Below are positions 20,870 to 31,618 of a DNA stretch of 64,000 bases, in pieces. The notes under the pieces were generated by a model. The model searched no databases and was not told the DNA's origin. It saw only the letters and a program-made list of their open reading frames with translations. Within the stretch, counting starts at the first letter, position 1; each line of letters opens with the position of its first letter. Origin of the DNA: Palaemon carinicauda (Eukaryota > Arthropoda > Malacostraca > Decapoda > Palaemonidae); the NCBI RefSeq assembly GCF_036898095.1, contig NC_090751.1, forward strand, positions 76,337,439 through 76,401,438, read 5' to 3'. The position numbers and the translations under genes are program-made.

Positions 20870-21497
20870 GATTAGGCTGTGGGCCCAAGGATTGAAGGTC
20901 TAACGATCCCGATAGTGGAAGAGTCTTCCTCCTACCTGGAGCATCTCATGGTTAAGATGATCCAGAGGGTTTGTTACCTTGACAACGTCCTCCTCTACCC
21001 CTTCAGGGGTTTCTTGAGGAGCCTCTTCTAGAGCCTATGCCTAACAGATGCCACACTATCATCCTCCAACTCAGGCAGATAAGAATCGTCCACCGGAGGG
21101 AGAGGTTCGTCATCTAATTTCCCAGTTGACAATAGAGTTGACTCTCTACCCAGAGATAGAAAGGAAACCGTGGACATGTTTTCGAGGTTGAGGCTCATAG
21201 CACCTAGAGCCTCATCCACATGCAATGGGATGGTTGGTATGGGCTTAAGCTGGAAGTAGCCCAAGACCGAATCTGGTGCCGCCTTAGGGAAGAGGATATC
21301 CTTCCACTCCGTAGATGGAAGGTAAGGAGCCTTCGGGTCAGCATTCTTCTTAAATCCTCTGACCCAGGTACGAAGGGATCTCTGAAAGAACGTCCGAAAG
21401 AACACCTCAAGTGGTGCATGTCTTTGCAAACACTGCAGTCCTGAGGGTCCTGGCACAAATCTGCACTCTGCAGTGCATCTCCTTCAAAGACCCCCAC
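20870..21497 (-). pseudogene. DIRS-2 gag remnant with large internal deletion
   Basis: A splice acceptor (TTTTTCTCCTTACAG, AG at 21499-21498) precedes MHCRVQIC, the first Cys pair of the DIRS gag cluster. The frame then shifts to DPQDCSVCKD, the last Cys pair, and to RTWVRGFKKNADPKAPYLPS at about 21370. The gag centre is missing: by 21010 the sequence is already the Arg/Gly-rich C-terminal tail. About 1.3 kb of gag has therefore been lost compared with DIRS-3. Confidence 0.65.
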
Positions 21498-22719
21498 CTG
21501 TAAGGAGAAAAAGGAAAGTTATGAGTACAAGTGTCTCTAAGAGTCACCAAAGGCTGATAAGAATAGATTAGTAATCCCCAAATTGTGTGTAATTGCAATT
21601 GGTGAGAAAGTATGAGATAAAGAACCAAATATCCAAACCCCTGTTAATGGTGTTAGATTTGAAAAAAAATAGCCTTTAACAAGTAATTACTATGCTTAAA
21701 ATCAATATATTATGTTTTTTTTTTTGGGGGGGGAAGGGTATACTCATGAAAGAACCATAGCTTCTATATCTCCGCAGAGAAAAAGCTAGTCAGAAGGCAA
21801 CAAAGCAGTCATCCGAATAGGATACAATATCGACGCATCGATAACTGAGCAAATGTCCGTAGCAACAAAAGACTAAAATTCTAATCAATAATCTTACAAG
21901 AAAGAGCCCAATAAGGGATCAAACCTGTAAAGTTACTGATCAAAAATCCAATCCACACCCTCAAAGGGAATTGGATAAATTGATAAACACAACCAAATGT
22001 AGTGGTTATTTCTAACCCGAGATACAGAAGACCTTTCGTAAAAGAGACCGCCATGGCCGGCATACATAAAGAAGCCTCACAAGTAGTAGAAATAAGGTCT
22101 TTATGTTAATCTGTAATTATACTCATTGACAGATAGTAGTGAACCCACCTTATAGTATAAAAGGCGGTCTTAAAAGGAAAGAAGGACATGTACCTTAAAG
22201 GTACAAATGTTGCCTGGAGTAACAGCACACTTAGGTAACGGCATTGTCGTCAACCCAAAGCTCTCCTAAGGCAGAGGCATAGTAAACATTCCCATATATA
22301 GGGGCTAGACCTGCCGCCAGTAATGACAATGTCGGTAAAGTATGGCGGCATAGCCAAACGGCAATAATTTCTGCAGAAACGTAGTGCCGTTAAAGAAGGC
22401 AGTGACGTTAGAGGCGACACCGCCGTAAATAGCGACATATCACTATTACATGCCTAAAGATTGGGAATGCTGTAGGAGACGACAAGGCTGTAAGTACCGG
22501 CACTGCCATCAGTCTAACAACTCACTTCTTATAGAGAGGTATGCTGACAGCTCTGAAGGGCCAGAACCCCGAGGGGACTAGCCCTCTCAAACAACAATTG
22601 CAAAAACACAGCATCATAAACATAATTCTGAGGACGATATCAGTATCGAGAAGACCAACCACAGGGAGAGGTAACGACATGGGGTAGTATGCCCAATAAC
22701 AAAAATAAATAAAGTAAAA

Positions 22720-23110
22720 ATGCTTTTCGATCTAAATATCCCAGAGGCTAGGAAACAGCAGAACACTAGAGTCAGCGCACCAACATTTTGAGCTCACTCT
22801 TCGCAAAGGGGAACTCGAAAGAACTGCCAGAACCCAGCATGAGAAATCTCAAACGAATGTAGCATGGCGGACCAATGATACCCCGTCGAAGGATAGGCTA
22901 GGCCTGAATGCAACAAGTCAAAAGAGAAATCCCAGAGGCTAAAGGAAATGGCAGTACAGAAAGTCAGTGAACCGACTCATAATCAAATAAATGAGTTCAC
23001 CCTTCGCAAAGGGGAGCTCCAAAAACTGCCCATACCTAGCCCTGAAAATCTTGAATGATTGTACCACGATGGCCAAGAGCCTAAACAGTCAAAATACCGA
23101 GAAATCGCCA
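22720..23110. repeat. Tandem repeat, two ~200 bp units in the DIRS-2 leader
   Basis: Each unit starts near AAATCCCAGAGGCTA and contains CTTCGCAAAGGGGA about 90 bp later. Units are diverged by eye. Confidence 0.65.
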
Positions 23111-24949
23111 ACAAGTGGACTAAATAACTCAGGAAACTAGTGTAGATGAGGTAAACATTTCCGAAGAAGTAAACCACTGTCAACGAGTCCGGAACGATAG
23201 ACCAAATCGACATCGGCGAGTCCGTCTTCAACTGAAAAGTTACCATCTCTAGGCTAGGCTAACCGAAACTGACACGCACCCACAAAAACATAATAAACAA
23301 AAATGCAATGTACTGTAAATGCAAACTTAAGATAGGGTAGGCTCCACCTTGGACCACCTTGAATGGGTGCCAATCGTAACAAATATTTCCCAAAAATACA
23401 CTAATCACGACACGCTAATGAAATTTTCAGGCATTATTAGCACTATAATAAGGCATATCCTCTGTAAGTTTTATCATCCTACAGGGAAAATAAAGGATTT
23501 TATGAATAAAAATGTGAAAATCGGAGCTAGCGACTTAAAGTTATTTGGTGACCAGTGAGAAACTACTGTCTTGAATTGAAATTCGCTCAGTTATTATGTT
23601 TGTTTATCCACCGGGAACAAGCACACAAAGTTTTATCAAAATCGAACAGTAAATAAGCACACAGCAAGAAAAAAACGAGCAATAACTTTAGTGAAAGCCC
23701 GGCTGGTGATGGAGGGATACCTAGAAATAAATATTCACCAAAAATTAAAATCTCGATTTAGGGAAAAAACCTTCTGTGTTTTTGTAGGTATTATGTCACT
23801 TGATGGCCTAAAACATCTAAATATTATATTACTTAAGGCATAAGAGCAGGACAAGCAAAGAAATACACCCCTCTCCCGAAAAAGAAAAAACGAGAAATTA
23901 CGATTTTTGTCTGATGACAGAAATATTGGATATAAAATCATAGTCACCCCTGAGCCCATTTTCTTTGATGTCACTGATATAAGAAAACAACTTTGAACAG
24001 TTTTTAAGGGGTAAACTATAAAAATTAGACAATTACTAATGATATTTCTTATTTTTACTATTAACATAAGGGGGGCGTTGATGACCAGGGGGGGCATTAT
24101 AGAGGCTGGAGATGAATTCTACACATATCACGGCCTTCTGATAGGCAAAAGGAAGACTTTTAGCAAAGAAAAAAAAATTGGCAAAAATCACCCTTGTAAG
24201 GTGTTAGGTACTGGCACTGCCAAAGGCATGTACCCCAGAAGTACGAGCGTTGCCGGAAGTACCGGCAGCGCTAGGGGGTCACAGCATTGCCTCCAGTGTC
24301 CTATGTGGCCTAAGGCGCTGGCACAGTCAACCACTCCCACAGACTAGTACTAGCCCCACCGCCAGTAACAGCAACACCGTCAGGGGCAAAGGTGCCTAGG
24401 GCGGCGGAAACCAACGGCAAGGGTTCCTGCATAAAACACCATGCCATAGTTGAAGGCAGCGCCACCAGAAGCGGCACTGCCGCAAGCAGCGACACATCGC
24501 CAGTACAGGTACTATAGGATAGTGTGCCAAAAGGTGGAAACAAAGCTGTTAGGTACCAGCACTGCCATCAGTCTAATAGCCTACCCCTAAGGGAGAAGCA
24601 TGCTGACAGCCATGGAGGGTCAGATCCCAGAAGGAACCAACCCCCACTATCAAGAAAAATTATAAAATTCATGCAATGTCCGTCCCGGAAAGGCTGGGAT
24701 ATAAAGAGAGGTGATGGTATGGGGTAGCTATACCCATGCATCAAAAGAGCATTCCTTAACAATCTCCAGAACAGAGGCGATAGCAAGGAAGTCAGGCTCA
24801 GAAAGAAATCTAGATTCAATCCGAGGGTTATTCCAACAAGGAAGAGTCTCTAGACAGAAACACTCTATGCCGCCGCACCCTGAATCCCAGGAAAGGTTAG
24901 AAATACTCTAATATAAATGCCAAGCCGTCAGAAATGGCGGCCACAGTTT

Positions 24950-25560
24950 GATCGAGAAATCTCAGAGGCTAGGGGGTAACAGCAGTACATGTGAGTCCGC
25001 GTACCGACATGAAGAGATCACCCTTTGCCAAAGGGAGCTCCAATGGACTGCGCAGTCCTAGCATGGGAGATCACACGCGAATGCAGAATGGCGAACTAAC
25101 GGATCGCCGACGAGGGCTAGGCTAAGCCCAATAGATCGATGCCGCAAGTCGAACGAGAAATCCCAGAAGCTAGGAGGGAATGGCAGTACAGGTAAGTCGG
25201 CGCACCGACAAGGGGAGAACACCCTTCGCAAAGGGGACCTCCAAAGGACTGCACAGTCCAAGCATGCAAGATCATGAACGAATGCAGCATGGCGGCCCAA
25301 CGGATTTGCCAACGAGGGCTATGCTAATCGCCAATGAGGACTAGGCTAAGCCTAATAGGTCGATGCCGCATATCGATCGAGAAATCCCAGAGGCTAGGAG
25401 GGAACGACAGTACAGATAAGTCGGCGCACCGACAAGAGGAGATCACCCTTCGCAAAGGGGAGCTCCAGTGGACTGCACAATCCTAGCATGGGAGATCATG
25501 AATGAATGCAGCATAGCGGATCAACGGATTTGCCAAAGAGGGGTAGGCTAAACCTAATAG
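24950..25560. repeat. Tandem repeat, three ~200 bp units in the DIRS-2 leader
   Basis: Units begin at about 24953, 25152 and 25378 with GAGAAATC(C/T)CAGA(G/A)GCTAGG. Each has CACCCTT(T/C)GC(C)AAAGGG and a CAGC/GAATGGCGG-type end. They match the two units at 22.72-23.11 kb. Confidence 0.75.
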
Positions 25561-26129
25561 GTGAAAAAAACTGGGGAATCAAAGGCAAGCAGGCAAAGGG
25601 GCTCAGTCAACTAGTATAACTGAGGAAAAAACCCTCTAAGGGTAAAATGGCCGCTGCCAACGAGACCAGTAAGAAAGACCTGATCGCCATCGGCGAACCC
25701 GTCTCCGACAAAATTATCACTCTCTAAGCTAGGCTATCCGGGACCGACACGCATAAAACTAAAACTTAAACTACATTAAAGCATAGTAAAAGTAAACACA
25801 AAAAAGAGCCCAAGGCATCGTAATGCTAAAATAAAGCTAGCTAACGTGATACTAGTGAAATAATACTAAGTAAACACAAAATAAAAAGAGCGGTCACGAA
25901 CTCGACATGGCGCCAAATGGCTAGCTGGAATCGGAGCGCTCAGCTCCCTCATCGCTATAAAAAAGTTAAGTTAACCACTCCCCGAGAGGATCTAAAGCAG
26001 TTACAGCTAATACAAACTGTAAAAGAAGAGGGTACTCAACTTTGACGACGAAAGGAAAGCCATCATGCTAGGAATAACTCCAAAAAGCTGAGAAAAGGCA
26101 CACTTGACAAAATACGAACGCGAGGTAAG

Positions 26130-26434
26130 CTGCGATCAAAGGAATGAGTTTATCAGAGATGAACAGTATTATGAAGGGAGAGGATATGTAACAGCTCCTC
26201 ACCTATCTTCCTCCTTAGATTCCTAGACTGGGTTAAGTCTGTTTGGGGTGCAGATATCTATGGTTATCTATGGATACGTCCCTGATTATACAGGATATCT
26301 TAGGATAGTCATTCCGGGGCTTAGAACCCCGTGATACCCAATGGTAATTCTCTTGTAATATCACTCGCAGAAATATTATACAGTAGGAAGCTGCCGGAAG
26401 GAACTTCCATCAGGATAATGTGGCTCGAGCCCAA
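26130..26434 (-). repeat. DIRS-type 5' inverted terminal repeat, diverged
   Basis: On the minus strand from 26434 it starts GGGCTCGAGCCACATTATCC and TGATGGAAGTTCCTTCCGGC. It continues with a body that aligns loosely with the DIRS-2 3' repeat at 8.07-8.5 kb (AGGGACGTATCC, TGCACCCCAAACAGA). The first bases differ from what the DIRS-2 complementary region predicts (GGGGCTCAGCCATGTCGTCG), so it may belong to another copy. Confidence 0.55.
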
Positions 26435-26436
26435 AC

Positions 26437-26460
26437 ATATATATATATATATATATATAT
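26437..26460. repeat. (TA)n tract at the DIRS-3 left boundary
   Basis: About 24 bp of TA directly before TTTTGGGCTC. The same repeat resumes directly after the DIRS-3 right end. Confidence 0.9.
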
Positions 26461-26816
26461 TTTTGGGCTCAAGCCATGGCGTCCTGATGGAAGGTTCCTT
26501 TTTGGTAGCTTCCTTGGGTAAATAACTACTAAGATATTCCCAGAGAATTTAACCACAGGTTATCACAGAATTCTAACTTCTGGAGCGAGTATCCTAAAGG
26601 TTTCCCTTTTAAGACATCGTATATCAACAGGGGACGCATGTATTAACGCGCCACATAGCTATCTACACGCCGAACAGAGTTAACACTTCGGTGTGTAAGG
26701 ACGGAGAATAGCTGGGAGCCGTTCCACAGCTAATCTCGTCCGTGGCTACTTTTGGTACTCGAGACGTAAACAAACGGGCGCCATTGCTAAATGACGTCAC
26801 GTCCGTCCTCATCCTT
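26461..26816 (+). repeat. DIRS-3 left inverted terminal repeat
   Basis: Matches 37365-37730 in inverse orientation from TTTTGGG to GTCCGTCCTCATCC. It holds landmarks shared with DIRS-4 (GATATTCCCAGAGAATTTAA, GGTACTCGAGACGTAAACAA). Confidence 0.9.
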
Positions 26817-28173
26817 CTGCTAGTAGCTCGCCTATCTTAGACAGATTTTCCCTACGCTCTTTTTATCTCACTGCATCTTCGTCATGTCGCTACCTTCGGC
26901 CTCGCCTTCTTCTGGAAAGTTGAGTACAAGGTTCCAGTATTGTCTAGTTAAGCTCTGACTGTAAAGTAAATTTTACTTTTCGAGATATTTGATGTTTTGT
27001 GGCAGAGCTGTGCCTCAACCGGACCCGCCATTTTATGGCGTCGTTGTTGTTCTGCATGCCTTATTTAGTTAGCCTCAACAACGCTTCCGGCCTTATTAAC
27101 TAATCGATACTATTAGTTTATTTAGTCTTCATAGCTAGGAACTTTTATATCGTGTTTTGACGCTTTTTTATCGGTCATCGACTGACCCCATACCAGTTGG
27201 CTACTATAGCCCCCAAGCCAGAGCGCCTATATCAGTGTTCATGCATGATATTTATCAGTGATCCTAGGCTTATTTATGAAGATAGTGGCATTATTTTACA
27301 ATACTATTGACTGTGATGCAAGTGTTTTCGCCTTCAGGGACCATATAGGGGACAGGTTAGATAGTGTGTCTTTCTAACCTAACCTACATGTAGGACCCCT
27401 ATAGGCTTCCTTCATCCCCTGCCTTAGGGCATCCCCTCTGTGTAGCCTTGCTCCCCCTACCACGTAAGGGGATCAAGCTCATATCAGAGTACAGTGAACC
27501 CTCGTTTATCGCGGTAGATAGGTTCCAGACGCGGGCGCGATAGGTGAAAATCCGCGAAGTATTGACACCATATTTACCTATTTATTTAACATGTATATTC
27601 GGACTTTTAAAACCTTCCCTTGTACGTAGTACTGTTAACAAACTACCCTTTAATGTACAGAACACTTAATGCATGTACTACAGTACCCTAAACTAAAACA
27701 GGCACAAATATTAAAGGCGATTTTATATCATGCGTTTCCTAAACACCTAAAAAGCACGATAAAAAATGGCAACCAATGTTTTGTTTACGTTTATCTCTGA
27801 TCATAATGAAGAAACAAACTCATTTAGTGTACTGTACACATATATGTATACTGTAGGTTAGTTTTTGCATCGATTATATTGATGTATACAGTATGTTGAT
27901 TTTGTTATTACCAATGTTTTACTTAATTTTCCTTAGGACTTCCAAATGAAATGTTTTTCTTTATGACGCCACCTGAAACGACGGCGTCATAAAGTACGCT
28001 CAGTAAACAACCACGCTCAGAACAAAGAAGGCATTTAACGCGCATGATGAAAGTGATAAATAATGATATTTACAGTAAAAGCATTTACAAAATATGTTAT
28101 TACAAATATTATTTACCGTATCTATATAAAATCATACAGTACATACTGTACGTAGCAAAGCAGGAAAACAATT

Positions 28174-28178
<5 letters not shown>

Positions 28179-28228
<50 letters not shown>
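28179..28228. repeat. (AG)n microsatellite
   Basis: About 50 bp of AG in Tigger-like copy 2, the counterpart of the (CT)n at 6415-6497 in copy 1. Confidence 0.95.
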
Positions 28229-28232
<4 letters not shown>

Positions 28233-28496
28233 TTTACGTACGTAAATGTAAATTTTAAACAAAAAAAATATGATAGGCTTTTAAAACCTTCCCTTTAACT
28301 TAATGCATACAGTACTAAACTATAAAACAGACACAAATATTAAAATGTTTAAGTAAAAAATAAAGATTGTTACTGTACTCACCACGAAAGAAGTTCAAGA
28401 AAAACTTGAATGATGATGGCGATGAATTTGCTGCACAGTAGAAATGATGATGATGAAGCTGATGATGTCTTCTACTGTGCAGCCAATAATAGTATT

Positions 28497-28976
28497 TTAC
28501 GTCTCTTCAGACGGAGGTGTCTTTTCCTGGGACACCTCTTCAACTTCTTCCTGAGACACTTCTTCAATTTCTTCTGAGGGCATTGTGATCGGAAGTTGCT
28601 GCCGCTGCTTCTTCTTTCGCAAGAGCATCCTGTAGGGAGCCATGTGTTCATCGATCTTGGTGCAGAATTGTACAGAACGAACCATATCCTCGTCCCACTC
28701 TTGCGACATTTCTTTCACCTCATTCGCAAGCTTGCAGAGCTTGGCAAGCCGTTCTAATTTTAAGACCGTTTCTTCGACATTTTCTTGGAACTCTTCCTGT
28801 GTTTCACTGTCTTCACTGCCCGATTTCGTCAGGTCTTCGAGGTCTGCGGCCGCGTAACTTCTACTGTCTTTTAACATAGTATCGAGAAGCGTCACCTTCT
28901 CAGCAATCGTCATCATCTTTCGGTGCTGTTTAGGCTCACTACCAGCCTTAGTAGAAGCAGAAGGCTTGGGAGGCAT
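28497..28976 (-). CDS. Tigger-derived ORF lacking the DDE domain, 159 aa
   Basis: The start MPPKPSASTKAGSEPKQHRK is followed by KMMTIAEKVTLLDTMLKDSR, the start of a CENP-B/Tigger N-terminal HTH. After SYAAA it jumps to an acidic, Glu-rich, helical region (VKEMSQEWDEDMVRSVQFCT) and a basic patch (RMLLRKKKQRQQLP), which resembles the C-terminal tail of Tigger transposases. The catalytic DDE domain (about 300 residues) is absent, yet the frame is open throughout. It cannot transpose DNA. It may be an internally deleted fossil that kept its frame by chance, or a small DNA-binding product. Confidence 0.55.
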   Translation of the reverse strand: MPPKPSASTKAGSEPKQHRKMMTIAEKVTLLDTMLKDSRSYAAADLEDLTKSGSEDSETQEEFQENVEETVLKLERLAKLCKLANEVKEMSQEWDEDMVRSVQFCTKIDEHMAPYRMLLRKKKQRQQLPITMPSEEIEEVSQEEVEEVSQEKTPPSEET

Positions 28977-29275
28977 TGTACAGTAGAGTTTAACAGAAAG
29001 TTCAACTTAAAACAGTCGCACACAGCACAGATTAAACTTCACAAAGTTAAGAACGTCTACTCAGCAATACGCGGAAAGAGAAAGTGAACGATGCAGCCCC
29101 GCGAGAACTGTGATGCTGCGGGTAGAAGATGTGGGCAAAACACCAATCACAGGCTAGATAACAAAACTTGAGTTTTGATTCGTCATCTATCAGCGCTTGA
29201 ACCAATCACAACCCGTCTTACAGTACATGGTGCGTTGGTTACTCATAGAAGATGCCCCGCGCATACTGAACGTAC

Positions 29276-29446
29276 GTAGATTAAGTACAATACCGTAATA
29301 ATAATAAATAATGATAATAATACTGTACAGTAATAATAATAATAATAATGATTAATAATAATAACAATAATAATTTTATTAACAACAACAACAATAATAA
29401 TAATAATAACAATAATAATAAAAATTTACGTACGTACGCTATTTTA

Positions 29447-29484
<38 letters not shown>
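29276..29484. repeat. (AAT)n-rich and (CT)n microsatellites
   Basis: 29296-29425 is AAT/AAC-rich with interruptions, and 29452-29484 is pure CT. Confidence 0.85.
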
Positions 29485-29490
<6 letters not shown>

Positions 29491-31618
29491 TTACAGTACT
29501 TATTCGAAATGTGATTTTTGCAACAAAGAATATTATTGGATGCAGTACTGTACTACGTACGTATACATACAAAAGATTCATGGAAAAGAAGCACATCCAT
29601 TACAGTACACACCATTCTAATATGGTATGACTGCATCTGATTTGCGTTTCATGTTCGATTTAATTTTACTACGTACTGAATTATCGTATGATCACATTCT
29701 CTTTTCGTGTTTTATTTCTTTCTGTGCTGAATTATATATCATATGTAATGCAATGAACAATCAGTAAGAGCAGATATTACTAATTACAGTATTAATGGAA
29801 TTACAGGTAACAAAATATCGTATTTGGTTATCTTCAGATTTCGCGGTATTTTCAAATTTTCCGGAAAATCCGCGATATGTATATATATATGGGTTATGGG
29901 AAAACCCCGCGAAGTGGTGAATCCGCGATTGTCGAACCGCGAAGTAGCGAGGGTTCACTGTATATTATCGCCTCTCTGTCCTCCCTAAGGGAATGATCCC
30001 CCCTTAGGGTTGCGTCCGAGAGTGAGGAACGGCTAGTCCTTCCTCTATTGCTGGGGCTAGGTCTCCGACTTTTCCTGCAATAGCGATATGTCTTCCATCC
30101 TTCCTAGTTCAGGACGTACATCCCTGCTCTAGGTTAGGTTTTGGAGGGGTTAGTTCTGTTCCTTGCTGAAACGATACCCATGCACCGTTTTCAGTCAAGC
30201 TGCCTTACCTTAGGCTAGGGAGTGTCCTCCCTTCCTCAGTGGCCGCTCTGGTACAGAACCCTCTCCATGGAAGACCCTTCTCTTCTCCCCTCCCCACCTA
30301 TCTCTTGTATGGCCTAGCCTATACTTAGGTTAGTCTATACCCATCTGTCCCCTGTCCTACAACTCCTCCTTAGGGTGGAGTGATAGGGCTACCTTGAGCT
30401 TCTGTGTGCAGTCCGCTCTGGTACATATACCCTTCATAGTGTCCTATGGGGTTAGCCACTGGATGTGTTCTGTATGCAGGGGTTTCCCCCCCCCCCCACT
30501 CTTGGGTGTCCCCTAGCCCTCCCTTGGGCTACCTTAGCTCCCGGTCCTCTGCGGCCCCTGCTTCTGGGTGATAGAGTCAGCCTCTATCATGGGTACACCC
30601 ACTCAGGCGGGATGTCTGGGGGTCCGTGGCCGGACCCCTACATCCCTCCTTCTGTCTCTTTCACTATCCGGGTGCCGGTCCCTTGCCGCCTCCACTGTCG
30701 GTGATACCCACCTCCTACCTTGGTGACTCATCCCTTATCCTCTCGGCCGCCAGTCCTCCGTGTGCCCGGGGACTGCCGCCTGCCACCGGCTTCCAGCCGA
30801 TGGCTCTCCCTCCTTCCTCATAGCTTGGTCGTCCGCCCGCCGGCCGGCCCCCGGAGTGCCGGCATCCACTGCCGGCAGTCCGGTTCTGCTATAACCATCC
30901 TTGTTCTTGTCACCAAGCCGGCAACCTCCGGCTGCCAGAGCCGCCGCTCCCTCCGCCGGCGTGCCGCCGCTGTGCCGGCAGCCGCCACCCTGGTATTACT
31001 CTTGACTTCTATATTGTCTGTCCTAATGCCAGAAACTCTGCTGGAGCGGCCTCCGGCGTTCCGGCGGTCTGCCGGAACCTTCCGGAGGCGTCAAGGCGAC
31101 TTGCACCCCCTTCTACTAGCTATCATCTGATATTGATAGCCCTACACTGCAACCAGATGGCTTGTTTACGTAAATGGATCAGTATCTTATTACTGTTCTA
31201 TTGGTAATCATGCTGTCTTCTTGCATATCACAGATTTCCAGCATGCTGCATGTATCTTAGCGCGGCTGGTTGCCGGAAGCCGTTACCCTATGGGATCTTT
31301 TAGTCCCCTAATTTGGAACTGAGTGGCCTCAGTCCCAACCTTATATCCTTGACAATTCCCATAGAATTCTATCTGCCCTACGGACTTCTACTTGAATTAT
31401 ATCCTGTGCCTTCGGTCACCTCGGATTGTCCAAGGATGAAGGTTACGGTAACCAGCCGGGCGAGATGCACGGGGTATGTTCCTATCCTATCTCAACCCTT
31501 CCTCTGTGCATCACACCCTTTATCAAGTTAAAATTAATGATTAATATTAACTTAGTTTAAGAGTCATTCTTATGACCCCCCCCATACTCATTTTCTCTTT
31601 CTTTTACAGGAGGAGCAG

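Larger units (their letters stand above)
21500..26129 (-). other. DIRS-2 leader region with duplicated block and tandem repeats
   Basis: No convincing coding frame. Two diverged copies of one block are visible: about 22180-23280 and 24190-25750, both with GCCGCCAGTAA, CACTGCCATCAGTCTAA and CAAAGGGGA-type landmarks. Inside them is a tandem array. A leader this long and internally duplicated suggests recombination between two leaders, or two 5' ends brought together. The acceptor of the gag exon lies at 21498. Confidence 0.5.
8065..26434 (-). mobile_element. DIRS-2: DIRS-type tyrosine-recombinase retrotransposon (subfamily B), split by nested DIRS-1
   Basis: Its minus-strand coding region is at 18.17-21.50 kb: recombinase, MT-like/RNase H, RT and a gag remnant. 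The 3' inverted repeat is 8065-8538 with the outer end AACGGATTTTGAGC. The internal complementary region is cut in two by DIRS-1: its halves lie at 17383-17440 and 8505-8538. The 5' side ends at a diverged inverted repeat near 26130-26434. That end does not match the sequence predicted by the complementary region, and the leader contains two diverged copies of the same block, so the 5' part may come from a second related element. The element is inactive. Confidence 0.7.
27490..29962. mobile_element. Tigger/pogo-like transposon (copy 2) in the DIRS-3 leader, internally deleted
   Basis: TACAGTGAACCCTCG at 27490 and its complement ending at 29962 are the terminal repeats, with TA at both ends. 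The inner CGCGG-rich sequence is like copy 1 but in opposite orientation. It has kept a 159-codon frame with both ends of a Tigger transposase. Also present are an (AG)n tract (28179-28228), an (AAT)n-rich tract (29300-29425) and a (CT)n tract (29452-29484). Confidence 0.85.
26817..31618 (+). other. DIRS-3 leader region (interrupted by Tigger-like copy 2)
   Basis: Without the insertion the leader is about 2.3 kb. It is GC-rich at 30.5-31.1 kb, with many CCGGC motifs shared in inverse orientation with the DIRS-4 leader at 56.15-56.85 kb. Open frames there (for example 30720-31130) are Arg/Pro/Leu-rich and look compositional. It ends in CTCTTTCTTTTACAG at 31608-31609, a strong splice acceptor 9 bases before the gag ATG. 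The same acceptor is present in DIRS-4. Confidence 0.6.

Noticed and set aside
30720..31130. 136-codon plus-strand frame in the DIRS-3 leader
   Set aside because: It is Arg/Pro/Leu-rich in a GC-rich region, has no family features, and the DIRS-4 leader does not keep the same peptide.
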